A stretch of DNA of 64,000 bases from Candidatus Auribacterota bacterium (GCA_023144635.1 JAGLFH010000052.1:1-64000); one strand, 5' to 3'; positions 28,448 through 37,337 are shown, numbered from the stretch's first letter. Notes: generated from the letters alone by a model not told the origin. Program-made: numbers and translations.

Positions 28448-30613
28448 ATGAAAACATATGCATATGGTTTTCCGCGTATTGGAAAAAAAAGAGAATTCAA
28501 AAAACTTATAGAGGGGTACTGGAAGAAGGATTTGTCAGAAAAAGATATGCTTGATGGTTTAAAGGCTCTTGAGAGTGGCATTGAAAACACTTATAAAAAA
28601 GATGTCGAATCATATCCACAAGCAGAATTTACTTTATACGATAAAATGCTTGATACGGCTCTTTTATACAGTGTTTATACAGTAGAGAATACAGCTGAAT
28701 ATTTTGATCTTTGCAGAGGGAAAAATGCGCTCAAAATGACGAAATGGTTTAATACCAATTATCATTATCTTGTACCGGTTTTAACTGATAATTTTAACCC
28801 GCAGTTGAAAAGAGAACATCTTGGAGGTAAGGAGGAACCGGGAAGTCCCCTTTATCTTATTGGTTGTTTCACCTTTTTAAAGCTTTCCAAAGGATATGAA
28901 CGTGACAAATTTCGTGAACTTCTGCTTCGCTTTGCCCCCTGTTTTCGTGAAATACTGTCTCAGTTTAAAAATGTTCATATTGATGAGCCGGCTTTTGTGA
29001 TGGATCTTGACATGGAAGAGATCGATGCTTTTCGAGAGTTTTACAGGGAAGTTATCCCAGAAGAAACAAACGTAACCCTTATGACATATTATGATTCTGT
29101 AGATTTTCTCGAAAAGCTGTATGATCTGCCGTTTAAGGCTATTGGCCTTGATTTTGTTAACGGAAAAGAAAATCTGAACATTATACAGGAAAAAGGCTTT
29201 CCAGATGATAAGACTTTGATAGCCGGCATTGTGGACGGACGCAATGTCTGGCGGTCGCATTTGGAAGAGACAAAGAATATTGTGGAAAAACTTAGTCAAA
29301 AAGTCAAAAAAATCCATATTTCCAATGCCGGGCCTTTATATCATCTTCCGGTTTCTCTGGACGAAGAGAAGAGTATACCCGTTGAAATGCGCGGCAGACT
29401 TTCATTTGCTGAAGAAAGGTTAAAGGAGCTTTCTTTGATAAAAAAACTGTGTGAAGGAGAAGATGTCAAAGAAAGCTGGAATAGTAAAATAACGGATTTT
29501 GGTATAAATAAAAATGTTCACAAGAGAGTGGCTTCTCTCGATGAGAAAGATTTTCAAAAAGAGCTTTCTTATTTTGAAAGAAACACATTACAAAGAAATG
29601 AGCTCGATCTTCCTCTTTTTCCGACAACGACCATCGGCAGTTACCCGCAGACAGCTGAAGTAAGAAAAATGCGCAGCCATTTCCGAAAAGGAGATATCAC
29701 AGAAAAGGAGTACGGAGAATATGTAAAAACGGAAATACAAAAGCTTATCCGTTTTCAGGAAGATATAGGTCTTGATGTTCTTGTTCATGGTGAATTTGAA
29801 AGAACAGATATGGTCGAGTTTTTTGCAGAAAAGCTCGAGGGGATTCTAACAACGAAAAACGGCTGGATCATATCTTACGGCACAAGGTGTTACAGGCCGC
29901 CAATCATATATGGTGATGTTTCCCGCATAGATCCCATGACCACAGAAGAAATATTTTATGCGCAGTCTTTGACAGACAAACCGGTTAAAGGCATGCTCAC
30001 AGGACCTGTCACGATTATTGCCTGGAGCTTTGTAAGGCGTGATATCCCTACCTATGATGTGGCCTTTCAGCTTGCTCTTTGCCTTCGTGATGAAATCATG
30101 GATTATATCAAAGGTGGCATAAAGATTGTGCAGATCGATGAACCGGCTATCAGGGAAAAAACACCCATAAAGAAAAGAAAATGGAACGACTATTTTTGCT
30201 GGGCTGTACAGGCGTTTAAACTGGTATCAAACGTTGATCCGGCCATACAAATACATACACATATGTGTTACTCAGAATTTGGAGAGATCTTGACCTATAT
30301 CAAGCAGATGGATTTTGATGTGATCTCCATAGAAGCATCAAGAAGCCGGCTGGATATTCTGGAAAATATTCAAAAAGAAGGTTTCAATAGACAAATAGGC
30401 CTGGGCGTTTGGGATATTCATTCACCGGCTGTACCCAGTATCGAATTTATGAAAAATGTTATTAAAGAAGCCTGCAAAGTTTTTCAAAAAGAGAATATCT
30501 GGATCAATCCTGACTGTGGCTTGAAGACAAGAGGGTGGGAAGAAGTTACACTTTCTTTGAAAAATCTTGTTTCTGCTGCTAAGAAGATTCGTGAGGAAGA
30601 ACTGGCGTTGTGA
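28448..30613 (+). CDS. metE: cobalamin-independent methionine synthase
   Basis: The 721-residue enzyme transfers a methyl group from methyltetrahydrofolate polyglutamate to homocysteine. The start is MKTYAYGFPRIG after CAGGAGGC; an upstream in-frame ATG at 28382 falls inside the terminator and is rejected. The N-terminal barrel begins with FPRIGKKREFKK. The C-terminal catalytic barrel starts near LFPTTTIGSYPQT (about 394) and holds zinc ligands in HTHMCYSEFG and DCGLKTRGW. It is slightly shorter than the E. coli enzyme (753). It is controlled by a cobalamin riboswitch and followed after 32 bases by dcd, apparently in the same operon. Confidence 0.95.
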   Translation: MKTYAYGFPRIGKKREFKKLIEGYWKKDLSEKDMLDGLKALESGIENTYKKDVESYPQAEFTLYDKMLDTALLYSVYTVENTAEYFDLCRGKNALKMTKWFNTNYHYLVPVLTDNFNPQLKREHLGGKEEPGSPLYLIGCFTFLKLSKGYERDKFRELLLRFAPCFREILSQFKNVHIDEPAFVMDLDMEEIDAFREFYREVIPEETNVTLMTYYDSVDFLEKLYDLPFKAIGLDFVNGKENLNIIQEKGFPDDKTLIAGIVDGRNVWRSHLEETKNIVEKLSQKVKKIHISNAGPLYHLPVSLDEEKSIPVEMRGRLSFAEERLKELSLIKKLCEGEDVKESWNSKITDFGINKNVHKRVASLDEKDFQKELSYFERNTLQRNELDLPLFPTTTIGSYPQTAEVRKMRSHFRKGDITEKEYGEYVKTEIQKLIRFQEDIGLDVLVHGEFERTDMVEFFAEKLEGILTTKNGWIISYGTRCYRPPIIYGDVSRIDPMTTEEIFYAQSLTDKPVKGMLTGPVTIIAWSFVRRDIPTYDVAFQLALCLRDEIMDYIKGGIKIVQIDEPAIREKTPIKKRKWNDYFCWAVQAFKLVSNVDPAIQIHTHMCYSEFGEILTYIKQMDFDVISIEASRSRLDILENIQKEGFNRQIGLGVWDIHSPAVPSIEFMKNVIKEACKVFQKENIWINPDCGLKTRGWEEVTLSLKNLVSAAKKIREEELAL

Positions 30614-30645
30614 CATTTTGATAAAAAAACCAAAAGGAGTATGTT

Positions 30646-31203
30646 ATGGGCATAAAGAATGATAGATGGATCGCTCAGATGGCAAAAAAGCACAGCATGA
30701 TCAAACCTTTTTGCAATAAACTTGTCTCAAAAGGTAAAATATCCTATGGTCTGTCATCATACGGTTATGATATCCGGGTTGACAGTCATTTCAAGGTTTT
30801 TACGAATATTAACAACACCGTTGTTGATCCAAAGAAATTTGATTCTAAATCCTTTCAGGATTTTCAATCAGACATCTGCATTATTCCTCCAAATTCTTTT
30901 GCGCTTGCAAGAAGTGTGGAATATTTTAAGATCCCGAGAACGGTTTTGACCATCTGTATCGGCAAATCCACTTATGCCCGGTGCGGCATCATTGTGAACG
31001 TTACCCCTTTTGAGCCGGAATGGGAAGGCTATGTCACTTTGGAAATATCCAACACCACACCTTTACCTGCAAAGATCTATGCAGAGGAGGGATTAGCTCA
31101 GGTCATTTTTTTCGAAGCGGATGAACCGTGCAAAATTTCTTACAGAGACAGGAAAGGCAAATACCAGAAACAAAAAGGCATTGTTTTACCCAAAGTAAAA
31201 TAA
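30646..31203 (+). CDS. dcd: dCTP deaminase
   Basis: The 185-residue trimeric enzyme deaminates dCTP to dUTP, feeding dTMP synthesis. It has SYGYDIRV (about 43-50), [18 protein letters not shown] (about 84), the active-site loop [10 protein letters not shown] with Ser and Arg, and [20 protein letters not shown] with the catalytic Glu. AAAAGGAG precedes the ATG, and it lies 32 bases after metE, so B12 should control it too. That makes sense next to the oppositely oriented class III ribonucleotide reductase, which makes deoxynucleotides without B12. It might instead be the bifunctional deaminase/dUTPase; the sequence does not decide. Confidence 0.9.
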   Translation: MGIKNDRWIAQMAKKHSMIKPFCNKLVSKGKISYGLSSYGYDIRVDSHFKVFTNINNTVVDPKKFDSKSFQDFQSDICIIPPNSFALARSVEYFKIPRTVLTICIGKSTYARCGIIVNVTPFEPEWEGYVTLEISNTTPLPAKIYAEEGLAQVIFFEADEPCKISYRDRKGKYQKQKGIVLPKVK

Positions 31204-31219
31204 GTGTGCGGCAATTGTT
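31204..31219. other. 16-bp convergent gap between dcd and nrdG
   Basis: The two B12-controlled operons converge with only 16 bases between stop codons and no visible hairpin terminator. Their transcripts are likely to overlap at the 3' ends, which may cause mutual interference. Confidence 0.5.
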
Positions 31220-31843
31220 TTACAAAGCAGCAGAAAAGAGAAGATCGGTATTGACCATATTGTCTCTTGGTATGTATTTTTGTATGGTATAGCAGGAAGC
31301 CCCTGTAACATAGGATTCAATATCCTGCAGGTCTTTTCTTGTGAGAAGTGTTTCCACATAAGTTGTGCGGAATTCATGTTCTATTTTTGAGTTACTGATA
31401 AGAGATATGCTTTCTTTTATATCTTCTAAATGGACAGAGATCCCGGCCAGGATATTATATTTTTCAAAAGGTGCTTTTATATCCATGGCAATATAATCAA
31501 CAAGGTTATTTTTTAAAATTATTTTTAAAACATCGGGACAACACCCGTTTGTATCCAGTTTTACAAGAAACCCCATCTTTTTTATATTTATAATAAGGGA
31601 TATAAGTTTATTATAAATTGTCGGCTCACCCCCGCTTATAACGACACCATCCAGCTTGCCTTTTCTTGAATCAAGAAAAGCAAATACTCCCTCCATAGAT
31701 ACAGGTTTTTTAAAACGCTCAGGCAAAACAAGATCCGGGTTATGACAAAACGGACACCTGAAAGGGCAGCCCTGCAGAAAAATAATAGCAGCTATTTTCC
31801 CCGGATAATCAATAAGAGAGGTTTTCTGCAAACCGCCTATCAT
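31220..31843 (-). CDS. nrdG: anaerobic ribonucleotide reductase activating protein (radical SAM)
   Basis: The 207-residue activase installs the glycyl radical on NrdD using S-adenosylmethionine and a [4Fe-4S] cluster bound by GCPFRCPFCHN (CxxxCxxC, about 30-40). A radical-SAM GGEPT motif follows at about 72. It has the length of the longer NrdG2 form, with TSLIDYPGK at the start. It overlaps nrdD by 4 bases, so the two are translationally coupled. It converges with dcd, with only 16 bases between the two stop codons. Confidence 0.9.
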   Translation of the reverse strand: MIGGLQKTSLIDYPGKIAAIIFLQGCPFRCPFCHNPDLVLPERFKKPVSMEGVFAFLDSRKGKLDGVVISGGEPTIYNKLISLIINIKKMGFLVKLDTNGCCPDVLKIILKNNLVDYIAMDIKAPFEKYNILAGISVHLEDIKESISLISNSKIEHEFRTTYVETLLTRKDLQDIESYVTGASCYTIQKYIPRDNMVNTDLLFSAAL

Positions 31844-33948
31844 AATTTTTTCTCATATGTGTTTCTCAAACTGAATTCCTGTTTTTTTCCGTTGTTCCAC
31901 TGATTGACAGGCCTCAGATACCCGACAATACGTGAATAGACTTCGCAGGCTCTTTCACAGTGCGGGCATCGCTGGATCTCACCGTTTAAGTATCCGTGAG
32001 AAGGACAAACACTGAATGTCGGAGAAATTGTAAAATATGGCAGATGATAAGTTGAGCATATTTTTCGGACCAGATTCTTCACAGATTCGTAATTCTTCAA
32101 TTGTTCACCCAGAAAAATATGTGTGACTGTTCCTCCTGTATATTTTGTCTGTGTTTTATCCTGAAGATCAAGAAGCTCAAAAATATCATCTGTATAATTC
32201 ACGGGAAGGTGTGTCGAATTGGTATAAAACGGCTCTGCTCCCTGTTTGTACTGTTCCTGATTGGCGCAAATAATGTCTGGAAAATTCTTTTTGTCGAGCT
32301 TTGCCAGTCTGTAAGACGTTCCTTCGGCAGGCGTTGCTTCCAGGTTATAATTATTTTCTGTCTCTTTTTGAAAAGTTTTCAGTTTATCGCGCATATGGTC
32401 AAGTATGCGAAGAGTAAATTTCTGTCCTCGGGAAGAAGCAATAGATTCGTGGAAAAGATTCAGGCATGCTTCATTCATGCCGACAATACCAATCGTGGAA
32501 AAATGATTTTTCCAGTAAGTTTCAAAATGTTTTTTAATATCCCGTAAATAATATTTCATATAAGGATAAAGATCATCGTTTGTAAATCTCTCCAGTATTT
32601 TTCTTTTTATCTCAAGACTTTCATGGGCAAGAATCATAAGTGTATCCAGCCTTTCAATAAAATCTTCTTCATTATGCGACAGATATCCAAGCTTAGCCAT
32701 GTTGATCGTCACAACTCCGATGGAACCTGTGAGAGGATTGGCGCCGAAAAGCCCTCCTCCGCGTTTTTTTAAATCTCTATTATCTATTCTAAGGCGGCAG
32801 CACATACTGCGTGCATCTTCAGGGCTCATGTCGGAGTTCATAAAATTGCTGAAATACGGAATGCCGTATTTCCCGGCAACTTTCCATAAAATATCCATTT
32901 GAGGATTATTCCAGTCAAAGTCTTTAGTGATATTATAAGTAGGGATAGGGAAACTAAATACACGGCCTTTGGCATCTCCCTGCAAAAGGACTTCCAGAAA
33001 AGCTTTGTTGAAAAGATCCATTTCTTTTTGAAACTCTTTATATGTTTTTTCCTGAGGTTCACCTCCTATAATAACAGGCTGGTTGACAAAATACTTCGGT
33101 ATCGTGAGATCAAGGGTTACATTAGTAAAAGGACTTTGGAAACCGACACGCGTTGGGACATTAACATTGAAAACAAACTCCTGAAGAGCCTGTTTGACAG
33201 CGCGGTAATCAAGATTGTCGAAATGTATGAAGGGGGCAAGAAGCGTGTCAAAATTGGAAAAAGCCTGCGCTCCGGCTGATTCCCCCTGCAGGGTGTAAAA
33301 AAAATTCACGATCTGTCCAAGAGCTGTGCGAAGATGTTTAGCCGGTTTTGATTCAACTTTACCTGATGCTCCTTTGAATCCCTGCAAAAGAAGGTCATGA
33401 AGATCCCAACCGACACAGTAAACGCTGAGAAGCCCGAGATCGTGTATGTGAAAATCACCGCTTTGATGCGATTTTTTTATTTCCTGCGGGTAGATCTGAT
33501 TAAGCCAGTATACTTTACTGATCTCAGAAGAAATATAGTTATTGAGCCCCTGCAGAGAAAAACTCATATTGCTGTTTTCGTTGACTTGCCAATCCAGTTT
33601 TTTGAGGTATTGTTCAACGAGCTGCACATTAAAACCTGAAGCGATTTCTCGTATACGCGCATGTTGGTCACGGTAGAGAATATAAGCTTTAGCTGTTTTT
33701 TTGTAGGGAGAAGAAAGAAGCACCTCTTCAACAATATCCTGAATAAACTCAACAGAGGGTGTTTCATCTGCTATGATTTGATAAGCCACGTTAAGAACCC
33801 GGATCGTCAGCATTTTAGCTGTATTTTCATCGAATTCTCCAGTTGTTTTTCCTGCCTGGATAAGAGCGTGTGTGATTTTATTGGAGTAGAACTGTTCGTT
33901 CTTTCCGTTTCTTTTTTTGATGGATGAAAAAGCTGTCAATGTTTGCAT
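31840..33948 (-). CDS. nrdD: anaerobic (class III) ribonucleoside-triphosphate reductase
   Basis: The 702-residue glycyl-radical enzyme reduces ribonucleoside triphosphates to deoxy forms without oxygen or B12. The start is MQTLTAF after AAAGGAGA; a longer frame to 34002 runs into the riboswitch terminator and is rejected. It has an N-terminal ATP-cone (about 10-100), the active-site region with NVPTRVGFQSPFTN and MCCRLRID, and a C-terminal zinc site CPSHGYL...RCPHCERACEVY. The radical glycine is in SRIVGYLRPVNQWN. It is controlled by the cobalamin riboswitch upstream. When B12 is present, a B12-dependent class II reductase is presumably used instead. Confidence 0.94.
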   Translation of the reverse strand: MQTLTAFSSIKKRNGKNEQFYSNKITHALIQAGKTTGEFDENTAKMLTIRVLNVAYQIIADETPSVEFIQDIVEEVLLSSPYKKTAKAYILYRDQHARIREIASGFNVQLVEQYLKKLDWQVNENSNMSFSLQGLNNYISSEISKVYWLNQIYPQEIKKSHQSGDFHIHDLGLLSVYCVGWDLHDLLLQGFKGASGKVESKPAKHLRTALGQIVNFFYTLQGESAGAQAFSNFDTLLAPFIHFDNLDYRAVKQALQEFVFNVNVPTRVGFQSPFTNVTLDLTIPKYFVNQPVIIGGEPQEKTYKEFQKEMDLFNKAFLEVLLQGDAKGRVFSFPIPTYNITKDFDWNNPQMDILWKVAGKYGIPYFSNFMNSDMSPEDARSMCCRLRIDNRDLKKRGGGLFGANPLTGSIGVVTINMAKLGYLSHNEEDFIERLDTLMILAHESLEIKRKILERFTNDDLYPYMKYYLRDIKKHFETYWKNHFSTIGIVGMNEACLNLFHESIASSRGQKFTLRILDHMRDKLKTFQKETENNYNLEATPAEGTSYRLAKLDKKNFPDIICANQEQYKQGAEPFYTNSTHLPVNYTDDIFELLDLQDKTQTKYTGGTVTHIFLGEQLKNYESVKNLVRKICSTYHLPYFTISPTFSVCPSHGYLNGEIQRCPHCERACEVYSRIVGYLRPVNQWNNGKKQEFSLRNTYEKKL

Positions 33949-33965
33949 AAAAAAATCTCCTTTCA

Positions 33966-33998
33966 ACAAAAAAACCCGACCAATAAAATGGTCGGGTT
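33966..33998 (-). terminator. riboswitch terminator before nrdD
   Basis: On the minus strand AACCCGACCA (33998-33989) pairs with TGGTCGGGTT (33982-33973) across a six-base loop and is followed by a U-run (33974-33968). It lies just before the nrdD Shine-Dalgarno sequence and forms the off-state of the cobalamin riboswitch. Confidence 0.85.
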
Positions 33999-34060
33999 GC
34001 ACCCTGTTTTCTTTGCCCGATTACAATAAAAATGTTATGACCTCGATAACTTTTTGTTTT

Positions 34061-34242
34061 CTTATCTGGCAGGTATTCTGGCTCTGGGATCATCCTATTG
34101 AGTGCGTCTTCCCATTCTCCTTGGAAAACAGTGACATGTTAGTCTTAAGTAGACTCAAGCACCCTTCGTTCCCCATCACAGCACCGGGAGTGCTTCCGAT
34201 TTACACGGAATTCCCTTTTAAGCCTTTTTAAAGGCACCAGGA
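34061..34242 (-). ncRNA. cobalamin riboswitch controlling nrdD-nrdG
   Basis: Read on the minus strand, the aptamer shows GGTGCC at its 5' end, AAAAGGGAATTCCGTGTAAA, the GGTGCTGTGATGGGGAACGA region, GAGTCTACTTAAGACTAACA, a CACTGTTTTCC box and GGGAAGACGCACTCAATAGG. It closes with AGCCAGAATACCTGCC, the B12 box. The terminator follows about 60 bases later. It is the second cobalamin riboswitch in this locus, facing the first. Confidence 0.9.
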
Positions 34243-34272
34243 AGATGGAAGTATCAAAGAGCAATTACTCTA

Positions 34273-34301
34273 TTTATAGCATACCATATCTTGTGCGTCA
34301 A
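34273..34301 (-). promoter_or_regulatory. promoter of the nrdD riboswitch operon
   Basis: On the minus strand TTGACG (34301-34296) and TATAAA (34278-34273) are 17 bases apart. Transcription would start near 34266, about 25 bases before the aptamer. Confidence 0.65.
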
Positions 34302-34478
34302 TAATATTTATATGCATATATAGTATTTTTTTAAGATTATTAAGGCTTAGCTGAATAGAGGCATATTAATGAATAATGTGTGCTGTCACAGGATATCACG
34401 AGGTTGAGTTAAGATATTGGCAGTATAAATTCAAGGATAATACCTTGAGGGCTGTTAAGAAAAATGGGGTCAAAAAAT

Positions 34479-34504
34479 GGGGTCAGGTCTCTAGTTAGAT
34501 AGTT
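34479..34504 (+). repeat. left 26-bp terminal inverted repeat of the RAYT element
   Basis: GGGGTCAGGTCTCTAGTTAG followed by ATAGTT is the exact reverse complement of 35545-35570, on the other side of the transposase gene. A short direct repeat of AAAATGGGGTCA precedes it (34461-34483). Confidence 0.85.
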
Positions 34505-34598
34505 ATTACTTGCCATTACCAATCTTTCATATTATGATCTTTTCCACAGTTTATAGTATGAAGAGATGTTAAGCTAATTGCATTTTCGTGAGGAAGTC

Positions 34599-35558
34599 AT
34601 GGCAAGACCGTATCGTTTTGAATTCGAAGGGGCCTTTTATCATATTACAGCTAGGGGTAATGAACGAAAAAAGATATATCGTAATGCTCGGGATTATGAA
34701 AAGTTTCTAGAAATCATTACTGGTGCCAAGGGAAAGTATGGTTTTCTTCTTCACAGTTATGTTTTGATGGGCAATCATTATCATTTACTTATTGAGACTC
34801 CTTTGCCTAATTTGACCCAGATCATGCATCTCATAAATGGCTGGTACACGACCTATTTCAACATAAAGCACCAGAGAAGCGGTCACTTTTTTCAGGGGAG
34901 ATATAAATCGATCATCCTGGAAGCTGAAAGTCATCTTTTGGGGTTAAGCCGATATATCCATTTAAATCCTGTTAGAGCAGGGATGGTTAATGATCCTTTA
35001 GAATATCGATGGAGCAGTTTAAATGATTTTATCAAAAATAAGAAAAGGCAGCTGACGGATACAGAAATGCTTATAAAAATGTTTCAAACAAAAAAAGAAA
35101 AAGGGACTAAGAATTACTTAGAATTTGTATATCAGGGTAAAGGTGTGAACGAATACAATCCTAAGGATAAAATATTGAGTGGTGTTTTTTTAGGAGGGGT
35201 AAAATTTGTTAAAGAAATAATGAAAAGTGCTTATGAAGGAGAGCTCTCATACGAATTATCCTCCAGGAGGACAATAGAGAACGAAATCAGAAGAGAGCAG
35301 ATATTGGATTTTGTAAGCAGATGCTATAATAGGGATATAGAAGAGATAAAAGCAAAAGAACCGGGGACTCTGGAAGCGCGGAAGTTTGCGGTATATTTAT
35401 TAAGGAAAACAACAGGACTGAAACTTCAGAAAATCGGAGAAATGTTTGGGATCTCCTACAAAGGAGTATACTGGCTATACAGGTCCTTTAACGAACAGAA
35501 GAACAAGAGTAGAAAGATAAAAAAGTATTTGAAAAGGTTTGAAAAACTATCTAACTAG
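34599..35558 (+). CDS. REP-associated tyrosine (Y1, HUH) transposase, intact
   Basis: The 319-residue product begins MARPYRFEFEGAFYHITARG after GAGGAAGTC, so the true start is 34599 rather than the in-frame ATG at 34578. All family motifs are present: YHITARGNERKKIY, GNHYHLLIE (HUH), FFQGRYKSIILEAE with the presumed nucleophilic tyrosine, and YIHLNPVRAG. The C-terminal third holds a helix-turn-helix, KLQKIGEMFGISYKGVYWLY. These enzymes cut and paste short hairpin elements through single-stranded DNA. Its last codons form part of the right-end repeat, so gene and element end are locked together. A 3' remnant of the same element lies at 22896-23012. Confidence 0.9.
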   Translation: MARPYRFEFEGAFYHITARGNERKKIYRNARDYEKFLEIITGAKGKYGFLLHSYVLMGNHYHLLIETPLPNLTQIMHLINGWYTTYFNIKHQRSGHFFQGRYKSIILEAESHLLGLSRYIHLNPVRAGMVNDPLEYRWSSLNDFIKNKKRQLTDTEMLIKMFQTKKEKGTKNYLEFVYQGKGVNEYNPKDKILSGVFLGGVKFVKEIMKSAYEGELSYELSSRRTIENEIRREQILDFVSRCYNRDIEEIKAKEPGTLEARKFAVYLLRKTTGLKLQKIGEMFGISYKGVYWLYRSFNEQKNKSRKIKKYLKRFEKLSN

Positions 35559-35570
35559 AGACCTGACCCC
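35545..35570 (+). repeat. right 26-bp terminal inverted repeat of the RAYT element
   Basis: AACTATCTAACTAGAGACCT followed by GACCCC is the perfect reverse complement of 34479-34504 and includes the transposase stop codon. A perfect third copy is at 22987-23012. Confidence 0.85.
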
Positions 35571-35605
35571 TTTCTCCTTTTGAGACCTGACCCCTTTCTC
35601 CTTTT
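35558..35605 (+). repeat. 24-bp tandem duplication at the element's right edge
   Basis: GAGACCTGACCCCTTTCTCC plus TTTT occurs at 35558-35581 and again at 35582-35605, with a further partial GACCCC at 35608. This indicates slippage or a second insertion at the element end. Confidence 0.75.
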
Positions 35606-36729
35606 TGACCCCTTCAATTCTTTGTAATAATGAGGAATTAGTAAAATTATTTTTAGAAAATGGAGCAGATATTAATTTGGAAGATTATGAAGGAAGAACA
35701 GCGTTATCAATTGCAAAAATTAAAGGATATGAAGAAATTGTTAATATTCTAAAAGCAAAAGGTGCTAGAGATATACCAATAATTCCACTCGAGATAGTTT
35801 TAAAAAGTGATATTAATGAAATTAATTCATTAATTAAAAAAGGTGCAAATGTTAATAACCGGTATTTTGGTGGAATTACACCTTTAATGATATCAGCTAT
35901 TTATAATGATCATGAATTAGCTGATTTTTTAATTAAAAATAAAGCAATAATAAGTTTGAAAAGCCAGTATGAAATTTACGGATTTTTAACAAAAGTTGAT
36001 AGCTTAAATTTTGGAAGAAGTATTAAGAAAAATATAAAAAGTAAATCATCTTTAGAGTTTTTTAATAATAAAGTGAATAAAAATAAAGGATTTAGACCAA
36101 TAAACGTTGATTCTTTAATGCTGGCCTCTGAATTAAATTCGTATAAAGTAGCAAAGCTTTTATTAGATAATGGTGCAGATGTTAATGCAAAAGGTGCAGA
36201 TAATAAATCAGTTTTGATGAGGCCGGCTGCAACAAATTATTTAAACATGGCAAGATTATTAATTAAAAATGGAGCAGATATAAATTTAAGGGAAGATGAA
36301 GACTTCATGACTGCTCTAATGGCAGCATCTTTTTATAATTCTTTTGAAGTTGCGCAACTGTTTATTAAAAAGGGTGCAGATGTAAATGCTAGAATAAAAG
36401 ATGGGAGCACGGCTTTAATGATTGCTGTTCAGAAGAACTATTTTAAAATGGTTAAATTGCTTATAGATAATGGCGCAGATGTTAATGTTAGTACAAAAAA
36501 TAGGTATGATGAAAATGGCTCGTTTTATAGCATCACTCCTTTGATGGCTGCAGTAGAAATTTATTCAATTGAAATTGCCAGATTATTAATTGAAAGCGGA
36601 GCAGATATTTTTGCAGAGAATGAAAAAGGAGAAACAGCACTTACTCTTGCGAGAAGATATCAGGATATTGAAATAATGAAAATGTTAGAAGATAAACTTA
36701 ATCAAAAAAATTTCACTACTAGGGATTAA
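35605..36729 (+). CDS. ankyrin-repeat protein, probably 5'-truncated
   Basis: The open frame is 374 residues from a TTG at 35605, which lies in the RAYT end repeat and has no ribosome site. The first recognisable residues, NNEELVKLFLENGADINLED, begin in the middle of an ankyrin repeat whose TPL...A first helix is lost. Further repeats follow at about 30-50, 75-110, 170-205, 205-240, 240-275, 275-320 and 325-360, with the usual GADVN turns. No signal peptide remains. I infer that a RAYT element replaced or displaced the 5' end. Whether the remaining frame is still expressed is unknown. Ankyrin repeats mediate protein binding; no partner domain is visible. Confidence 0.65.
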   Translation: MTPSILCNNEELVKLFLENGADINLEDYEGRTALSIAKIKGYEEIVNILKAKGARDIPIIPLEIVLKSDINEINSLIKKGANVNNRYFGGITPLMISAIYNDHELADFLIKNKAIISLKSQYEIYGFLTKVDSLNFGRSIKKNIKSKSSLEFFNNKVNKNKGFRPINVDSLMLASELNSYKVAKLLLDNGADVNAKGADNKSVLMRPAATNYLNMARLLIKNGADINLREDEDFMTALMAASFYNSFEVAQLFIKKGADVNARIKDGSTALMIAVQKNYFKMVKLLIDNGADVNVSTKNRYDENGSFYSITPLMAAVEIYSIEIARLLIESGADIFAENEKGETALTLARRYQDIEIMKMLEDKLNQKNFTTRD

Positions 36730-36755
36730 AATAATAATGATTTTAGAGGATGATC

Positions 36756-37304
36756 ATGAAAAAAAACAAGGTGTTAAATAGGCTGATTATTATAATATTG
36801 GCCGTTTTCGTTTTATTAATATATTTCTCAAATTCATTTTTATATGGAGTGGTGTTGCCTAATTTAACTCAATTATATTATGGAAATGAAATTGAATTTA
36901 ATGATTTAAAAATAAAAATTCCTAAACGAGTAGTAGTACTTAAAAGAGAACGAGAAGGTAAAAAAGAATTATATGTTTGTAAATATGATAAAAAAAATAA
37001 AGTTAATCAATTTTTTATCATAAATAAAACTGAAAATATTGTTTTAAGAAAAAATCCTAAATCGGATAGTATTGATACACAAATTAAATTTGTTGAAAAT
37101 ATAGTGTTTGAAAAGGGGTATCTAAAGAAGAAGAAGAAGAAGAAGAAAGTACAAATGTCTATAGATAAATGTTTATTAGAAGAAAAGATTGTAATGCATA
37201 TTATAGTTTATTTTAAAGAAAACAGTATCCTGGTAAATTATGTTGGTTTAGATAATGTGTTTTTTGATGAAATGATAGATAATATTGAGTTTATTAAAAA
37301 GTAG
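36756..37304 (+). CDS. hypothetical membrane-anchored protein with a lysine run
   Basis: The second of two close ATGs, at 36756, is better placed behind AGAGG and gives 182 residues. A single N-terminal span (about 8-32) is followed by an exported or cytoplasmic basic domain. Residues about 124-131 are eight consecutive lysines encoded largely by an (AAG)n microsatellite (37126-37147), a likely slippage site. The gene begins 26 bases after the ankyrin frame ends, so it may share a transcript. No family was recognised. Confidence 0.55.
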   Translation: MKKNKVLNRLIIIILAVFVLLIYFSNSFLYGVVLPNLTQLYYGNEIEFNDLKIKIPKRVVVLKREREGKKELYVCKYDKKNKVNQFFIINKTENIVLRKNPKSDSIDTQIKFVENIVFEKGYLKKKKKKKKVQMSIDKCLLEEKIVMHIIVYFKENSILVNYVGLDNVFFDEMIDNIEFIKK

Positions 37305-37337
37305 AAGAGAACCTATTTTCGTGTTTTGCATCTCCAA

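Noticed and set aside
31840..34002. Longer nrdD frame starting at 34002
   Set aside because: The extra 18 codons lie in the riboswitch terminator, and a strong AAAGGAGA precedes the ATG at 33948.
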